Assembly (NCBI GenBank): GCA_941918925.1 | Contig: OW799236.1 | Location: forward strand, 120,725,062 to 120,789,061 | Source of the DNA: Phyto melanocephala | Lineage: Eukaryota; Arthropoda; Insecta; Diptera; Rhinophoridae | Length of the DNA stretch: 64,000 nt | Direction: 5' to 3' | Shown here: piece by piece, positions 24,858 through 35,760 of the stretch | Layout: every line of letters begins with the position of its first letter | Numbering within the stretch: position 1 is the first letter of the stretch | The notes under the pieces: generated by a model | The model's input: the letters and a program-made list of their open reading frames with translations, nothing else | The model's database searches: none | What the model was told of the DNA's origin: nothing | Program-made: the position numbers and the translations under genes

Positions 24858-25184
24858 GTGGTAGAACTGCAGACTTCTGTGGACTTGATTTACTGTTACT
24901 TTTCCCCAGAAATAGCTTCCAGGCTAAATTCTCTGATTCTTTGGGACCAAAAATCCCATAATTTTTCCGATCAACGTCATGTCCCAAAAACAAAAAAAAA
25001 ACAAAATAAGGGTTTATATAATTCCAAGCTCTTTAGAAAGAAACAAAAACCAAAGATTTATATAGGCAGAATTTCCACCTATAGGTTTAAGTTGCATAAT
25101 ATGGCACACAGATATGGGTGCTTGGTCATCAGAAACTCAATTAAATCCAGTGATAAGACCACCGAAGATTCTGGCACTCAGTAG
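24858..25184 (+). pseudogene. Possible non-LTR retrotransposon endonuclease fragment
   Basis: The first part of a 108-codon open stretch reads TSVDLIYCYFSPEI, then a SLILWDQKSHNFSDQRHV block. This resembles the end of the AP-type endonuclease domain of non-LTR retrotransposons, where a T-x-D-L-x-x-C-S-P segment precedes a catalytic SDH motif; here the His is Gln. The remainder of the frame is not recognisable. The match is short, so the call is weak. Confidence 0.3.
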
Positions 25185-27355
25185 CGATGCCGTTGCTGAC
25201 ATTATTTAAACTACATTCAACCATTACAAATATTGATAAAGACTTAGAAAAAATTTAATTGACAACCTCTAAAAGTAACATTTTTATCTCAACAAGATCA
25301 TTGTTTTGCATCCTATTTATATGTGCTACATCAGTGTTTTACAAAAAGATTTCTGTTCATGTTCTGTTCAACGGGCCGATGATTTAACCAGAGTTTTTTG
25401 TGATTTCCAACAGTGTATTTTTGTGAAATCTCCTCTAAGCGACAATCAGTTAAAATGCCTAAATGTCTATCTATCGGGTGAATAATCGTGATGTTTGTTT
25501 TCTTAGCTAAAAAATACATATAAATTTAAAATTGAACTTAAAATTTTTATTATCGGTTAAAAAACAATTTAAGGCATTTACTATTAAAAAATAATGTAAT
25601 GTAAATGTTGGTCATGACTACGTCTGATGTGATACACTTAAAAGGTCCGATTTAAGACTATAACATTACCTAGGTGGCCAATTTACCAATATTCAGATTT
25701 GTCTCATAAGCCCATAAGGTGTACTATACCTGTGTTTTAATAGATACAATAGTAGTTCTTGGAAGCTTATCAGTCCAGTTTAAACATATGCTCAATTAAC
25801 GAATGCTTCTCGTAATAAAGCTAAATACTTTGGCGACGCTATTGTGAGTATTAACGTGATGACTTGACAAACAAAACTGAACAGAAATGACAAATCAGTT
25901 TGATATGAATCACGCATCTGTAAAAAAACCGCAATAGAAACCTAAGCTCACCATTAATCACCCGATATTTATATAAAACCTCTTATATAAACCTCTGTTA
26001 CTATGAATCAAACACAAAGCAAGTACTAACTATTTGCATGTTTGTTTATTCCTAACCCTCTTTTTTTAAATATTAATTTTCATTATTAATACCTTAAGTT
26101 ATTGTTAAAATATAGTTTGTTTCATATGATGCTTTGTGTAACAGCCTAAGTTTTTCACCATGTTAAACTTGTCGTGCTTTTAACTTTAACCAACAACTAT
26201 AAATTTGCTTAAAAGGAAAATAATTTTGTTTAATATTTATCCCAAATATCTCCATAGATCCTCACAATATTTGTTCCCCTTTTAGGTTTTGCTGTGTCTG
26301 TTAAAAAAAAAAAGTTCCTTTTAGCACATGTCAACTGTTAAACATCCCTTTGGTGATTTATTATAATAAATCTTAATAATGTGCTATTTATCTTATTTGT
26401 TGTAATTTTTTATATTTTTCTTTCTTTTTTATATATTTTATTTTTTTGTTGATGTTGGCAATATTCGAAAAATGTATACCCGTATCTTAGCTTCAAAGCA
26501 TAGAAAACTTATGTCATTTTCTCTTCTATTTCAACCTCTTAATAAAATTTTAGGTCGTAATTTTTAACAAAATTTGATAAAATTTCGTAAGTAGCGCTTA
26601 TTTGGATTAAATACAAAATCAAAATATTACAAAGCTACCAAAACGTATTTGTATTATATTACAAGAAAAAAAATTTCTTTAATAAAATAACTATTTTAAC
26701 AAGCATTTACAATGAAATATTGAAATAAGCTTTAGTCGAAAATTTTGATCTGTTTAAAGCTAAAAGTTTTTAAATACCGAATTTATTTTTTATTGGCCCC
26801 TGCCTTAATAAATCGGCTTAAATATTATTTTTTTTTAAACAAATATTAAAATGCAAAATTTCATGGTGTCAGTCTAAGCCTTTATATATAAATATTTCAT
26901 TTGTTATTATTTTTTTTATTTTAATAAGAAGATAGCAACCACTCAATATGATCAAACTTTCTGGTTTTCAGTATTTTTTTTTATAAAATACATTTGGTAA
27001 ATAAACAAGAAGTTCATTTGTAAATTTTAAAACCGTTTTTAAATTTTGAAAGAATATTACAATTCAATAGACATGACACCCTTTGATTTCATTCGGTTTT
27101 TAATTTAATTTTTTTTTAAATATTTTCCGCTAAAATAAAACAAGATTCAAAATAATATTTATGCAGCTATTTCAGCCGCTTACAGAGAAGTTCAGCCTTT
27201 TTTATAAAAAATATTTTATTTTATACCAATATTTCGCTACCACATTGGAAACTTGTTAAGGGAAGGGTTAAGTAATTTATAATAAATAGACATACATATT
27301 GATAAAAAAAAACAATTGAAGACATTCACATAATATTTGTTATTTATATCTTTTT
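25185..27355. other. AT-rich DNA, no gene seen
   Basis: No coding sequence or structured repeat recognised. Confidence 0.5.
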
Positions 27356-27356
27356 A

Positions 27357-27890
27357 ATACCCCTCAACTGTAGGGCAATACAGCTTTAACACTTCATTCA
27401 TAATTTCTACAATATTCATTTTTGACCCCTTGAAATATATTATGTGAAAGATTCTGAACAGGCGAGTCAATTGAGCAATGTACGTCTGTACATCCATCTA
27501 TGAGATGGTTGAAATCAACTCTTATATCTGTGGTTTTCATTGGCAACCGCGTATGTTCATTTTATTTGATTTTTAGTTAATAATATCATATTGCTTGGTT
27601 TTAAATGGCCTTTACTTGGTTTTAAAAATTTTTTAAATAAGATGGACCGATTCCAATTATTTTAATGGCATAACGAAGTAACTTCTTTATATATTCAAAA
27701 ATCTTTCAGCACTAACACGGTTTTGTAGCTCTCCTGAAAAATTTGATTTTGTGGTTGCCCATGAAAACCACAGATATATTGATTCGAAAATGATTAGCTA
27801 TTCATCATAATCGTATTTAAACCTTTCAGATATAATAGGAACGACATAGGATTACCTTCTTTCCCCACATTCTTACCACAACAATAACAA
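27357..27890 (+). mobile_element. Decayed DINE-1/mini-me-like element
   Basis: The order of phrases matches copies A-C: TACCCCTCAACTGTAGGGCA at the left end, then 'aatttctacaatattcattt', GACCCCTTGAAATATAT, GGCGAGTCAATTGAGC, and GGTTGAAATCAACT. The microsatellite is reduced to 'gtacgtctgtacatcc'. It is interrupted at 27527 by a small MITE. The right boundary is unclear. Confidence 0.6.
27527..27774. mobile_element. 248-bp MITE with TA target duplication
   Basis: The left terminus TCTGTGGTTTTCATTGGCAA and the right terminus (ending AAAACCACAGA) are inverted copies over about 24 bp with a single clear mismatch. TA flanks each end (27525-27526 and 27775-27776), so it is probably mobilised by a Tc1/mariner-type transposase. 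It is inserted in the decayed DINE-1-like element just after its GTTGAAATCAACT phrase. No coding capacity. Confidence 0.8.
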
Positions 27891-27892
27891 CA

Positions 27893-27961
27893 GGTAAGAG
27901 CACTATGTTCGGCTGTGCAGAATCTTTTATACCCACCATCAGTTTTCCGTTCTTTTGTAGC
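27893..27961. repeat. DINE-1-like terminus fragment
   Basis: The segment 'aggtaagagcactatgttc' followed by 'ggctgtgcagaatc' and 'ttttatacccaccatc' matches the left end of the 19380 element. It is cut at 27961, exactly where a hAT-like end begins. Confidence 0.7.
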
Positions 27962-28050
27962 TAGGGTTTTTTTTTCCGAAAAATTTTGTTTCCCGGATAT
28001 GCGAGATTTATTTTTTAATATCCCGGGATCCCGTAGCGAAACAAATAAAA
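27962..28050. mobile_element. hAT-like terminus with CCCGGG motifs
   Basis: Begins TAGGGTTTTTTTTTCCG and carries TTTCCCGG and ATCCCGGGATCCC motifs, like the left end of the hAT element at 41347. It directly interrupts the DINE-1-like fragment on its left. No matching right terminus with the expected duplication was found, so the extent is unknown. Confidence 0.5.
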
Positions 28051-28194
28051 ATAAATTTGTTTTTAATTAAAAAAAAAATTATTAAAAAGCATAAAATAGT
28101 TTATAATAATATATTTTTTAAAAAAGTAGCTTTTGTTAACAATATATGGCCTAATAGGCTCAGTTTTGTAAATGAGGGAAAAAAAATAAAAAAT

Positions 28195-28540
28195 TTTTTT
28201 TAAATTTTTTAATTGATTTTTTAAGCTCAAGGTCTTTATAAATATTTGTTGGTTTATTTATTATTCAATATTTTGCTACTCCTATGTGTAGCATTTTCAG
28301 GAAAGAAATTGTGTGTTTTTACAAAATTTTATATAATTTTCTAACATAAAAATATTTTATAAACATTTCAAAAATTTTTTTTTTTTTTTTTTTTTTTATT
28401 TTTAAGAAGAATTACCATGTCAGAAGTTATATGAACAGGTTCAAGACAATCAGGGAAGATTATTAAAGTAAAATCGTAAATAAATCAACAAATATTTATA
28501 AAGATCTCGAGCTTAAAAAATTTTAAAAAATAAAGGTCAA
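28195..28540. repeat. Inverted repeat, about 60-bp arms
   Basis: The left arm (about 28195-28261, containing TTTATAAATATTTGTTGGTT) is an inverted copy of the right arm (about 28477-28540, containing AACAAATATTTATAAAGATC). About 215 bp lie between, including a long T run at 28378-28398. It could be a MITE or part of a larger element. No target duplication recognised. Confidence 0.6.
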
Positions 28541-29595
28541 ATAAGAGCAATAAGAATTATTTTTTAATCTAGTTTTTTTTCTGTATTTTTCCTCTGCGTG
28601 TATTAACTTATATATGTACGTCAATGTGCATATATTTTTAGTAATTGCAAAAAAATGTATTTTAAATATTTATTCTTAAAAGCAAATTTTAAAGTCTTTA
28701 GGCGTATTCATTAAACTTTATGTTTCTCTATTGAACGCCATCACATTATCATACTTTATGTTTGAACTTTTAAGATTATTTAAAAGAAAAACTATTAGAA
28801 ACTAATGTAAAGTAAGTCATGTAGTCCAACATAAATTTGAAATTTATTTCATTTTTCAAAACTTTTAACAAACACCAACCTACACTCCTATGAAAAAGAA
28901 TAAAAAAATAGTTCTTTTTACAGTTTCTTTCGACTTGCAACAATTCAAGCCAATTTACTTAGAAGTACCTACTCTCCGCTCTTCTGGGTAAAAGCTTTTT
29001 TTTTATTTTTATAATATGTTTGCATGAATATTTTGGTAGGGTGAACATAAAGAAAAATTTGTTCTTAATTTATAAAGAAAACTTATGTTTTTAAACTTAA
29101 CTAAACTGATTGCATAAAACTATGGCAAAGTATTGTTAGAAATTTTTCTGTCTTTTATAGTGACCACAGAGCAAAACAAATTGTGCTGGTGTTTATTTAA
29201 CAGAAAAAAAACAAATTTATTTAAAATTCATAGTTTTTTAAAAATTTTAAAAGAAAAAGTTTTTAACTGGCTGTGTCTTAGACCATTAAAGCATGCTAAA
29301 AGTCACCAGATTTTGACAAGAAAGTACTTTTTTTTGAAGTTTTGGTGAACGTTCATGTGAATTTCTACTCTAAACAATATTATTTCAAAAATGATATTAA
29401 TAATGACTAAATAACGATAATAACGATCTAAATTAAATGCTTCGCAACAACAATACACTCGTTACTAAAATTAATAATATATTAAAAAAGTAATAACCTC
29501 CTCAAAAACTTTAACTGAAGTTTCATCTCTTTGGGTAGCGTAGTATGCTGGTGTTATTTATATCCTGGCTCCAATTTCACTAAGAAAACATTTTA
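28541..29595. other. AT-rich DNA, no gene seen
   Basis: No coding region recognised. The small frame at 29133-29348 has no recognisable motifs. Confidence 0.5.
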
Positions 29596-29748
29596 CCTGT
29601 TCAACGATGTCGAAAGAAAACCCAAGCGAAATTTCATTCGTACAAATACGTTGAAAGCAAAAACAAATTTTTAGTTTTTGTTGTTGTTTTCAATATATTT
29701 GTATGAATGAAAGTTCGCTTGTGTTTTCTTTCGACATCGTTGAACAGG
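29596..29748. repeat. 153-bp near-palindrome (MITE or hairpin)
   Basis: The left half begins CCTGTTCAACGATGTCGAAA and the right half ends TTTCGACATCGTTGAACAGG. The arms match over about 70 bp with few mismatches and almost no spacer, so the whole unit folds on itself. Flanks do not show a clear target duplication. Confidence 0.8.
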
Positions 29749-29970
29749 CAGATTGTTTTTATTTACCTAAGTACATTGCAGTATCGCACAAAGTTTTATT
29801 AAGCTACAGCAACTCCTAATTTAACACAAATTTTTCAACTGTCATAAAGTATATGTCTTGGATTAACCTAATATGAAGTTAGTAAAAAAAAAACAATTCA
29901 ACAAAAAGGAGATAGATTATATTATTATGTGCCACCATTTGTTAAGTATGCAATAATTGTCATAAATAGT

Positions 29971-30353
29971 GGGCCAATTCAAAGTGGTTGCATATCAGTC
30001 GTATTTGTACTATTTCATATTATTTTATGCATGCTTAAAATTTTTGTTAGTAATTTCCATACAAAAAAAATAATATGACTTTACACATTTGTTTCCTATG
30101 TATAAGAAATTGTTTATGTTATACTGTTAACCATACTGTCTCTCAGAGAGAATTTCTTCGCTTCTCACCTCTCAGAGAGAATATTTTCTATTTTCTTCTT
30201 TCCTGTATACATACAATTTTTAACAGCGTCATCTCTGTCTTCTTTCTTGTATTAAATACATAATTAGTTAACAAAAGGTGTTCAAAGTCACTAGTCATAT
30301 TAATATGAATTATATGACATAGTACAATATGAGAGTTTACTTTGAATTGGCCC
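29971..30353 (+). mobile_element. 383-bp MITE with 3-bp duplication, copy 1
   Basis: Termini are GGGCCAATTCAAAGT and its exact inverse ACTTTGAATTGGCCC, with weaker subterminal similarity continuing for about 50 bp. AGT flanks both ends (29968-29970 and 30354-30356). The interior has two CTCTCAGAGAGAAT palindromic motifs. A second copy lies at 43170-43554 in the opposite orientation with only about eight differences. GGG termini and a 3-bp duplication suggest a PIF/Harbinger-type helper, although the duplicated triplet is not the usual TWA. The open frame inside (30075-30263) exists in both copies but is probably non-coding. Confidence 0.9.
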
Positions 30354-30356
30354 AGT

Positions 30357-32769
30357 ATTTTATTCTTATCGCTTATCGTTTTTCCGATCCTTACAATTTT
30401 TGATGTTTATCAGTAAATTGTAATTAAAAGTAGCTCGTAATAAGTTAAAACCAAATAAAGATTACAGTTTTTTAGAAATCATATAAAAAGTATTTTATTT
30501 TAACCACTCAGAGTAGAGATCTTATAGATTTTTACCGAAAATAATGAATTTATATCGTATATGATTATACAGAATTTTAGGTCTTTAACAACAAGTTTTA
30601 CAAATATGCTTTTATATATATTGTTTATATAAGGGAGGTTCTACGCTCCCTCATCTCCTTTCATCTAATTAATTACTGAAGTAAATTTTAAAATTTATTT
30701 ACAAAATCTATAAATATCTCATAAAAAGTATTTGCTTTATTTTTAGGATGCTACGCTCATTGATTCGATTGATTTTTTTCTACCAACTTAATGTTAGGCA
30801 CTACAGTGCTCTGGATATTCTGCGAAAATTTTTGTTTTTCTTTTTGAGGTGGGATGGGCGCAATGCCTTCTTAAAATTTTAAGAAAAATTAAAACAATCA
30901 CTCTTAAGCTTAATTGTACTATAGACTCGATTCGGCTTTTTTACGGCTTAAGCTTACTAAAGATAAAAAACATGTATTAATATACATAGTTTTTAAATAT
31001 TCCTTTTAATCGAAATTTCAAATAAGAAATTAAAAAATATTTTTATTTGTAGTTCCGAAATATCATTTATTTTTCACAAAAAAAAATTTTTTTTTCTAAA
31101 AGAACTTTTTCCAGGTCGATCGTGCTGTTCTCAACTTATCCTTTTATATATAGGCAGTACTTTTTATTTTCCATATACCAAGCCCACCTTTTTAACTTCT
31201 TTTTATTTTACAAACCTTGTTCTGGTCATTACATATGCAACACAAAAATTTAAGCGAAATCGGTTGAATTTTTCTCAAGTGTTTCTCTTACATACATACA
31301 TACAGAAGTATTTTTTATTTGCAAGAAAATATTTTTCCTTGATTGGAAGCGCACTGATTTTTTTTAACAGGAACAATGTTCTGGTAATGATGAATAATTA
31401 TGAGAAAAATCCATCAAGCCATTCATAACTTTTCCAACATTCTGTGTATAAACATAAGGCAAGTAATACAAATACATTAAAAATAAAATCAGAGAAATCT
31501 GTCGAGTCATTCTTAATTGGTGCTTTTACAGATATGCAGTCACGCCATTTTTTCTAATTTTTTTCCATACAAACCTTGTCAACAAGTCTCTCAAAAAAAT
31601 GGGGCAACTATGTCTTATATATATATATAGATTTCAGATTTCAAAATATTGGACAAATCAGTCCAGCTATTCTCCAATTTTGCATATATTTAAAAAAGTG
31701 GGAGTAGTAAATTTTTATTGCCGCAGAAGTCTTAGTTTGGTTGTAATAAGTAGTCAAAAACCAATTTCTAACTCAGTGCAGCAATTCTTACAAGATTTAA
31801 TTGCCAGCAAAGGTCATTTGATTTTTGTATTGTTATTGTATCTGTACAATTCTTTTTTAATTTATATAAAAATCTAATTATATATATATTTTCTTATTTT
31901 TAATGATATTTTTAAAAATTTATTTTCTGTTGTACCAATACGATTCGATCTACAGGTAAACACCCATTTTTATAAAAGAAATTTTACTTTTATTTCAAAC
32001 AATTTATCTGTAGAAATAAAAACTAAATTAATCAACCTAATTCCTTACAATTTATATTGTTTAATATGATTCGAAAATTTTTTTTCCATAAAATTACTTT
32101 ATAATTTTTACTGACGAAAATTTATCGCCTTTTAAATACACTCTCTGTTTAAGTAGACATTTTAACTAAAATTATTCCTTTTTACCAGGACACCCTAATT
32201 TTCATCCTTACATGCAATGAAAAATTAAATAAAAATGCAGAAAAGAAGTAAAACTTTCTAAGACCAACTATTTCGCTAAACATACCTGTATCGTATTATT
32301 TAATATTAGAGGGTGTTTGTTTGAGATTTTTATTTCCTTTTAGTAGAAAAGCAAAAAAAAAAAAATACAACTTTTCTTATTGCATTTAGCAGCCGCATTA
32401 AAAATAGCATAAAATGATGTATGTGTGTAATATTTTGTAAAACAGTTCTTTCTTTTCTACATTTACTTACTACAATTTTTTTTTTTTTTGCTAAAATTTT
32501 TTTTTTATATGTTGAAAATTGTAACTGGTTGGTTGAGTTTTACTCTGGTTGCTTTGAATTCATTTCAACATGACTGGGGAAATGGAGGTTCTAACCAGAA
32601 ATGGAAATGCGGTATAAAAAGGATACATATGTTTCTGTTTACTGTTTGTTAATGGCAGACTTTGAGAAAAAGCATTATAGAGATCTATAAAGAAATAAAA
32701 ATTTTAATTTAATTTTTAACATACAAGTAGCTCGATTTATCCATACAAGTTCCAGGTTATATTTGTATA
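30357..32769. other. AT-rich DNA with a degenerate repeat tract
   Basis: No gene recognised. Between about 31180 and 31700, similar phrases recur three times at roughly 200-bp spacing ('aaaccttgttctgg', 'gaacaatgttctgg', 'aaaccttgtcaac', each followed by a 'gaaatcngt' or 'caatcagtccagctattctcc'-like segment). This is a motif style common in non-coding parts of insect mobile elements. Confidence 0.4.
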
Positions 32770-32771
32770 TA

Positions 32772-34069
32772 CCTAGTAGGGACATAAATATTGTTACTAC
32801 TTTGAATATACCCATTAGAATAGTAAAATTGAACATACCCTTTTATTATCACATGTTTTTTGAAAAGTAACCTCTGCAGCGTTAGTCAGTTACAGAAATT
32901 TTAATTTGTGTTAACTATAACCATGGAGTGGTCAGATAAAGAAAACCGTATCGCAGTTATAGCACTTTTTAAGTGTGGAAATAAAGAATATAATATATTT
33001 AAAACGCTCCGCCTGCTCGGCATTAGTCGCATGTTCGTCTACAGGTGCATAAAATTATTTGAGGAGACCGGAGATATAAAAGACCGCCCCCGGTCGGGCC
33101 GCCCACGTATCGTTCGGACACAGCAAGCAATGAAAGCCGTCAAAGCAAGAATCCAACGAAATCCTCTTCGGAAACAGAAAATCATGACCCGTGAGATGAA
33201 AATCACACAAAAGTCCATGAGTCGTATTATTAAAGAAGACTTGGGTCTTGGAGCTTTCAAACGGCGTACAGGACATTTGTTGACTGCAGCTTTAAAAAAA
33301 AATAGGATAGAAAAATCCAAACGCCTTTTGGTGAAGTTCGCTGATAACTTCTACAGAAAAATCTTGTTTACGGATGAAAAAATTTTTACCGTACAGGAAA
33401 AGTTTAACAAACAAAATGACAGGGTTTATGCCTGGTCATCTAAAGAAGCATCAAAACTCATTCCACGGGTCGAAAAGGGTCATCATCCAGCTGCAGTCAT
33501 GGTTTGGTGGGGTGTCTCTTACGATGGGGTGACTGACTTGCATTTCTGTGAACAAGGGGTCAAAACATTGGCCAAAGTTTACCAAGAAACCCTTTTGGAA
33601 ACAGTTGTGAAACCGCTTAACAATTCCCTGTTCCAAAACCAGCTTTGGACTTTCCAAAAAAGATTCTGCACCAGCTCATAAAGCTAAAACAACACAGACC
33701 TGGCTTCGAAACAATTTGCCAGCTTTTATATGCTCTGAAGATTGGCCATCTGGCAGCCCTGATTTGAATTCTTTGGATTACAAATTGTGGACGGTTTTAG
33801 AGGATATGGTCTGCCACAAAAGATACCATAACATTGGATCTCTTAAGACAGCTCTGGTTCGTGCTGTAGCCAATTTTCCAATGGTGCGTGCAGCTATTGA
33901 TGACTGGCCAGTGCGACTTAAGACCAAGGGCGAACATTTTGAATAAAACTAAGATTTTTGTATACAATATATATCAATAAATGTATAAACAAAATTTGTT
34001 CCAAAACCATTCATTAGTTTTTGTTTTATAGCCCAACATATTAGTAACAGTATTTATGTCCCTACTAGG
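32772..34069 (+). mobile_element. Full-length maT-like (Tc1/mariner) transposon
   Basis: The terminal inverted repeats CCTAGTAGGGACATAAATA (left) and TATTTATGTCCCTACTAGG (right) are exact over 19 bp and continue with little divergence to about 28 bp. TA flanks both ends (32770-32771 and 34070-34071). At 1298 bp with a single transposase gene, the structure is complete for a Tc1/mariner element. The clean ends and nearly intact gene indicate recent arrival. Confidence 0.95.
32923..33946 (+). pseudogene. maT-like DD37D transposase, one frameshift
   Basis: Encodes the transposase of the surrounding element: it binds the terminal repeats and cuts and pastes the transposon at TA sites. The ATG at 32923 (MEWSDKENR) is preferred over an in-frame upstream GTG. 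The N-terminus has a helix-turn-helix (GISRMFVYRCIKLFEETGDI), then a GRPR motif at residues 59-62. The first catalytic Asp is D151 in ILFTDEKIF. A single extra A in a six-A run near 33655-33660 shifts the frame. Beyond it, the other frame continues with the second Asp (KDSAPAHKAK) and third Asp (SPDLNSLDYKLW), 37 residues apart, giving the DD37D spacing of maT elements. Counting across the shift gives about 340 residues, normal for the family. As it stands the protein ends early at 33681, lacking two catalytic residues. Confidence 0.93.
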
Positions 34070-34071
34070 TA

Positions 34072-35552
34072 TACGTTTGTCATGTGGTTTTTAATTATAT
34101 AGAATTTAAAATTTCTAAACTTAAAGTATTACTGTTCTGAATCTTAAAAGGTAGAGTAGCAAATTCAGAATTTTCCATCTGTACGTCATCTACAATTGTA
34201 ATATGGATGTAGGTAATGTAGCAATGTATCCGATACATTTGGATTAAAAAGTCTACACAATCGGCCCGTTAGAAGCTGAGATATAAGCAATAAGTAGAAG
34301 TCTAAACTCCTGTATGTCAAAAAGATGAATTCAAAGGAATGAATTCTAGAAAAATTAATGCATTTGTTCGGTAAAACATCTTCTTTAATATTAAAGGAGC
34401 ACAACTTTCTAGGCTCAAAGATGATATTTGTTTGTACATGTGTTTTCAATATACATTTCTAAGTGTCTTTAGAACTAAAAATAACATTCAGTCCTTAACA
34501 AAAAACCTGTAACATTCTGCTGAACAGTTTATGAAATTACGCTTCGCTAAATATATACCAAAACTCACATATATTTTTAATTTATATGCTCATTCTTCCT
34601 TTTTTGTTGTTGTAGTGCATGTAGAATAAAAAAGCTTTTCCAGGATAATCTCTTGCTAAATAAAGAAATACATACATATTTTGCATTAAGAAAAAAAATA
34701 TATAAATTGATTTAAAATCGTTCTGCACTTAATATCGTGAAATTATTTATACTTAAATTATTATGCTTTTTACCAACACAAACAAATTGACAAGCTTCAC
34801 CTTAAGATACTAGCATGTAAATATAATCCGGTCATAAGTTTACAAGCAAAAACATATTTTACATATTTATCCGTAGTATATTCCTTTGGTCTCTTAAAAC
34901 CAGCACTATTTCTTCTTTGAACTTAATTTTTTTTTTACATTTTTTTCACGAATTGAAAACGAGAAAAGAATAAGACTAAGAAAATTTCTTAACTTTGTCT
35001 TTTTTAATACATATTTTATGACATTTCAAAGGACGAAATTCGCAAACTATAAGATTTCAAAAGAAATAAAAAATAAATAAACTGAAAAGTTTATAAACAT
35101 GTACACATGCATAGTTGTCATTTATTTATGCGTATGTACGTACGTACATGATATGCTTATGCACACCCATGTGTATATATTAAAACATTTGTATGTCTTT
35201 GAATTTCTTATAAGGTTCATATTTTGTATTTCTATTCTCTTCTAATATTAACCACAAATCTAAAGGCAAGTACTTTTTAGTGCGTTACTGAATATTTCCA
35301 GCAGTTGTATGTTACTTATACACGTATACAGTGGCAATTTATGTACGAAAGAAACAACATGAATAATTTACATAAGAACATGGGGAAAAATAAAATATAT
35401 TCAATAAAAACATTCCGAGCTAAATGATTGGCATAGTTAAATTGTTGTACTTAGCAAGGATATAAGTAAGTACTGTTATATTATTCCACAAACCTATAAT
35501 AAGAGTAAAATTACTACTCCGAACAACTCGCATTTTTGTCTACACGTTTTAC
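34072..35552. other. AT-rich DNA, no gene seen
   Basis: No gene recognised. A faint similarity to DINE-1-like interior sequence ('cggcccgttagaagctgag' then 'atataagcaa') occurs near 34260-34290 but is too weak to annotate. Confidence 0.45.
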
Positions 35553-35760
35553 CCCCACTAGCGCCGCCCACATCCAGTTCGAGCACAATAAAACATCAGA
35601 GAAGTTAAGTCAAAAATTCATCGAAATCTTCCCAAGGATAGAAAGTCATGGCCCGTGAGATGAATATGATGTAAAAATCCATGGGTCAAATTATTAAAAA
35701 CGATTTGAGACTTACTGCATATTTATTGATTTAAAATGAAAAAAAAAATTGGTCACAGAT
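35553..35760 (+). pseudogene. maT-like transposase fragment
   Basis: Plus-strand sequence is homologous at the DNA level to the N-terminal coding part of the maT-like element at 32.9-33.3 kb, including 'cgccgcccac', 'agaaagtcatggcccgtgag' and 'tccatgggtcaaattattaa'. It covers only the region after the GRPR motif and is broken by stops and frameshifts. No termini were found. Confidence 0.75.

Noticed and set aside
29036..29060. TAGGGTGAACATAAAG resembling a hAT left end
   Set aside because: Only the first ten bases match the 15.3-kb element and no partner end or duplication was found.
30075..30263. 62-codon frame conserved in both 385-bp MITE copies
   Set aside because: The copies are about 98% identical as DNA, so the frame is shared by recent descent, and the second copy already has a frameshift near the end.
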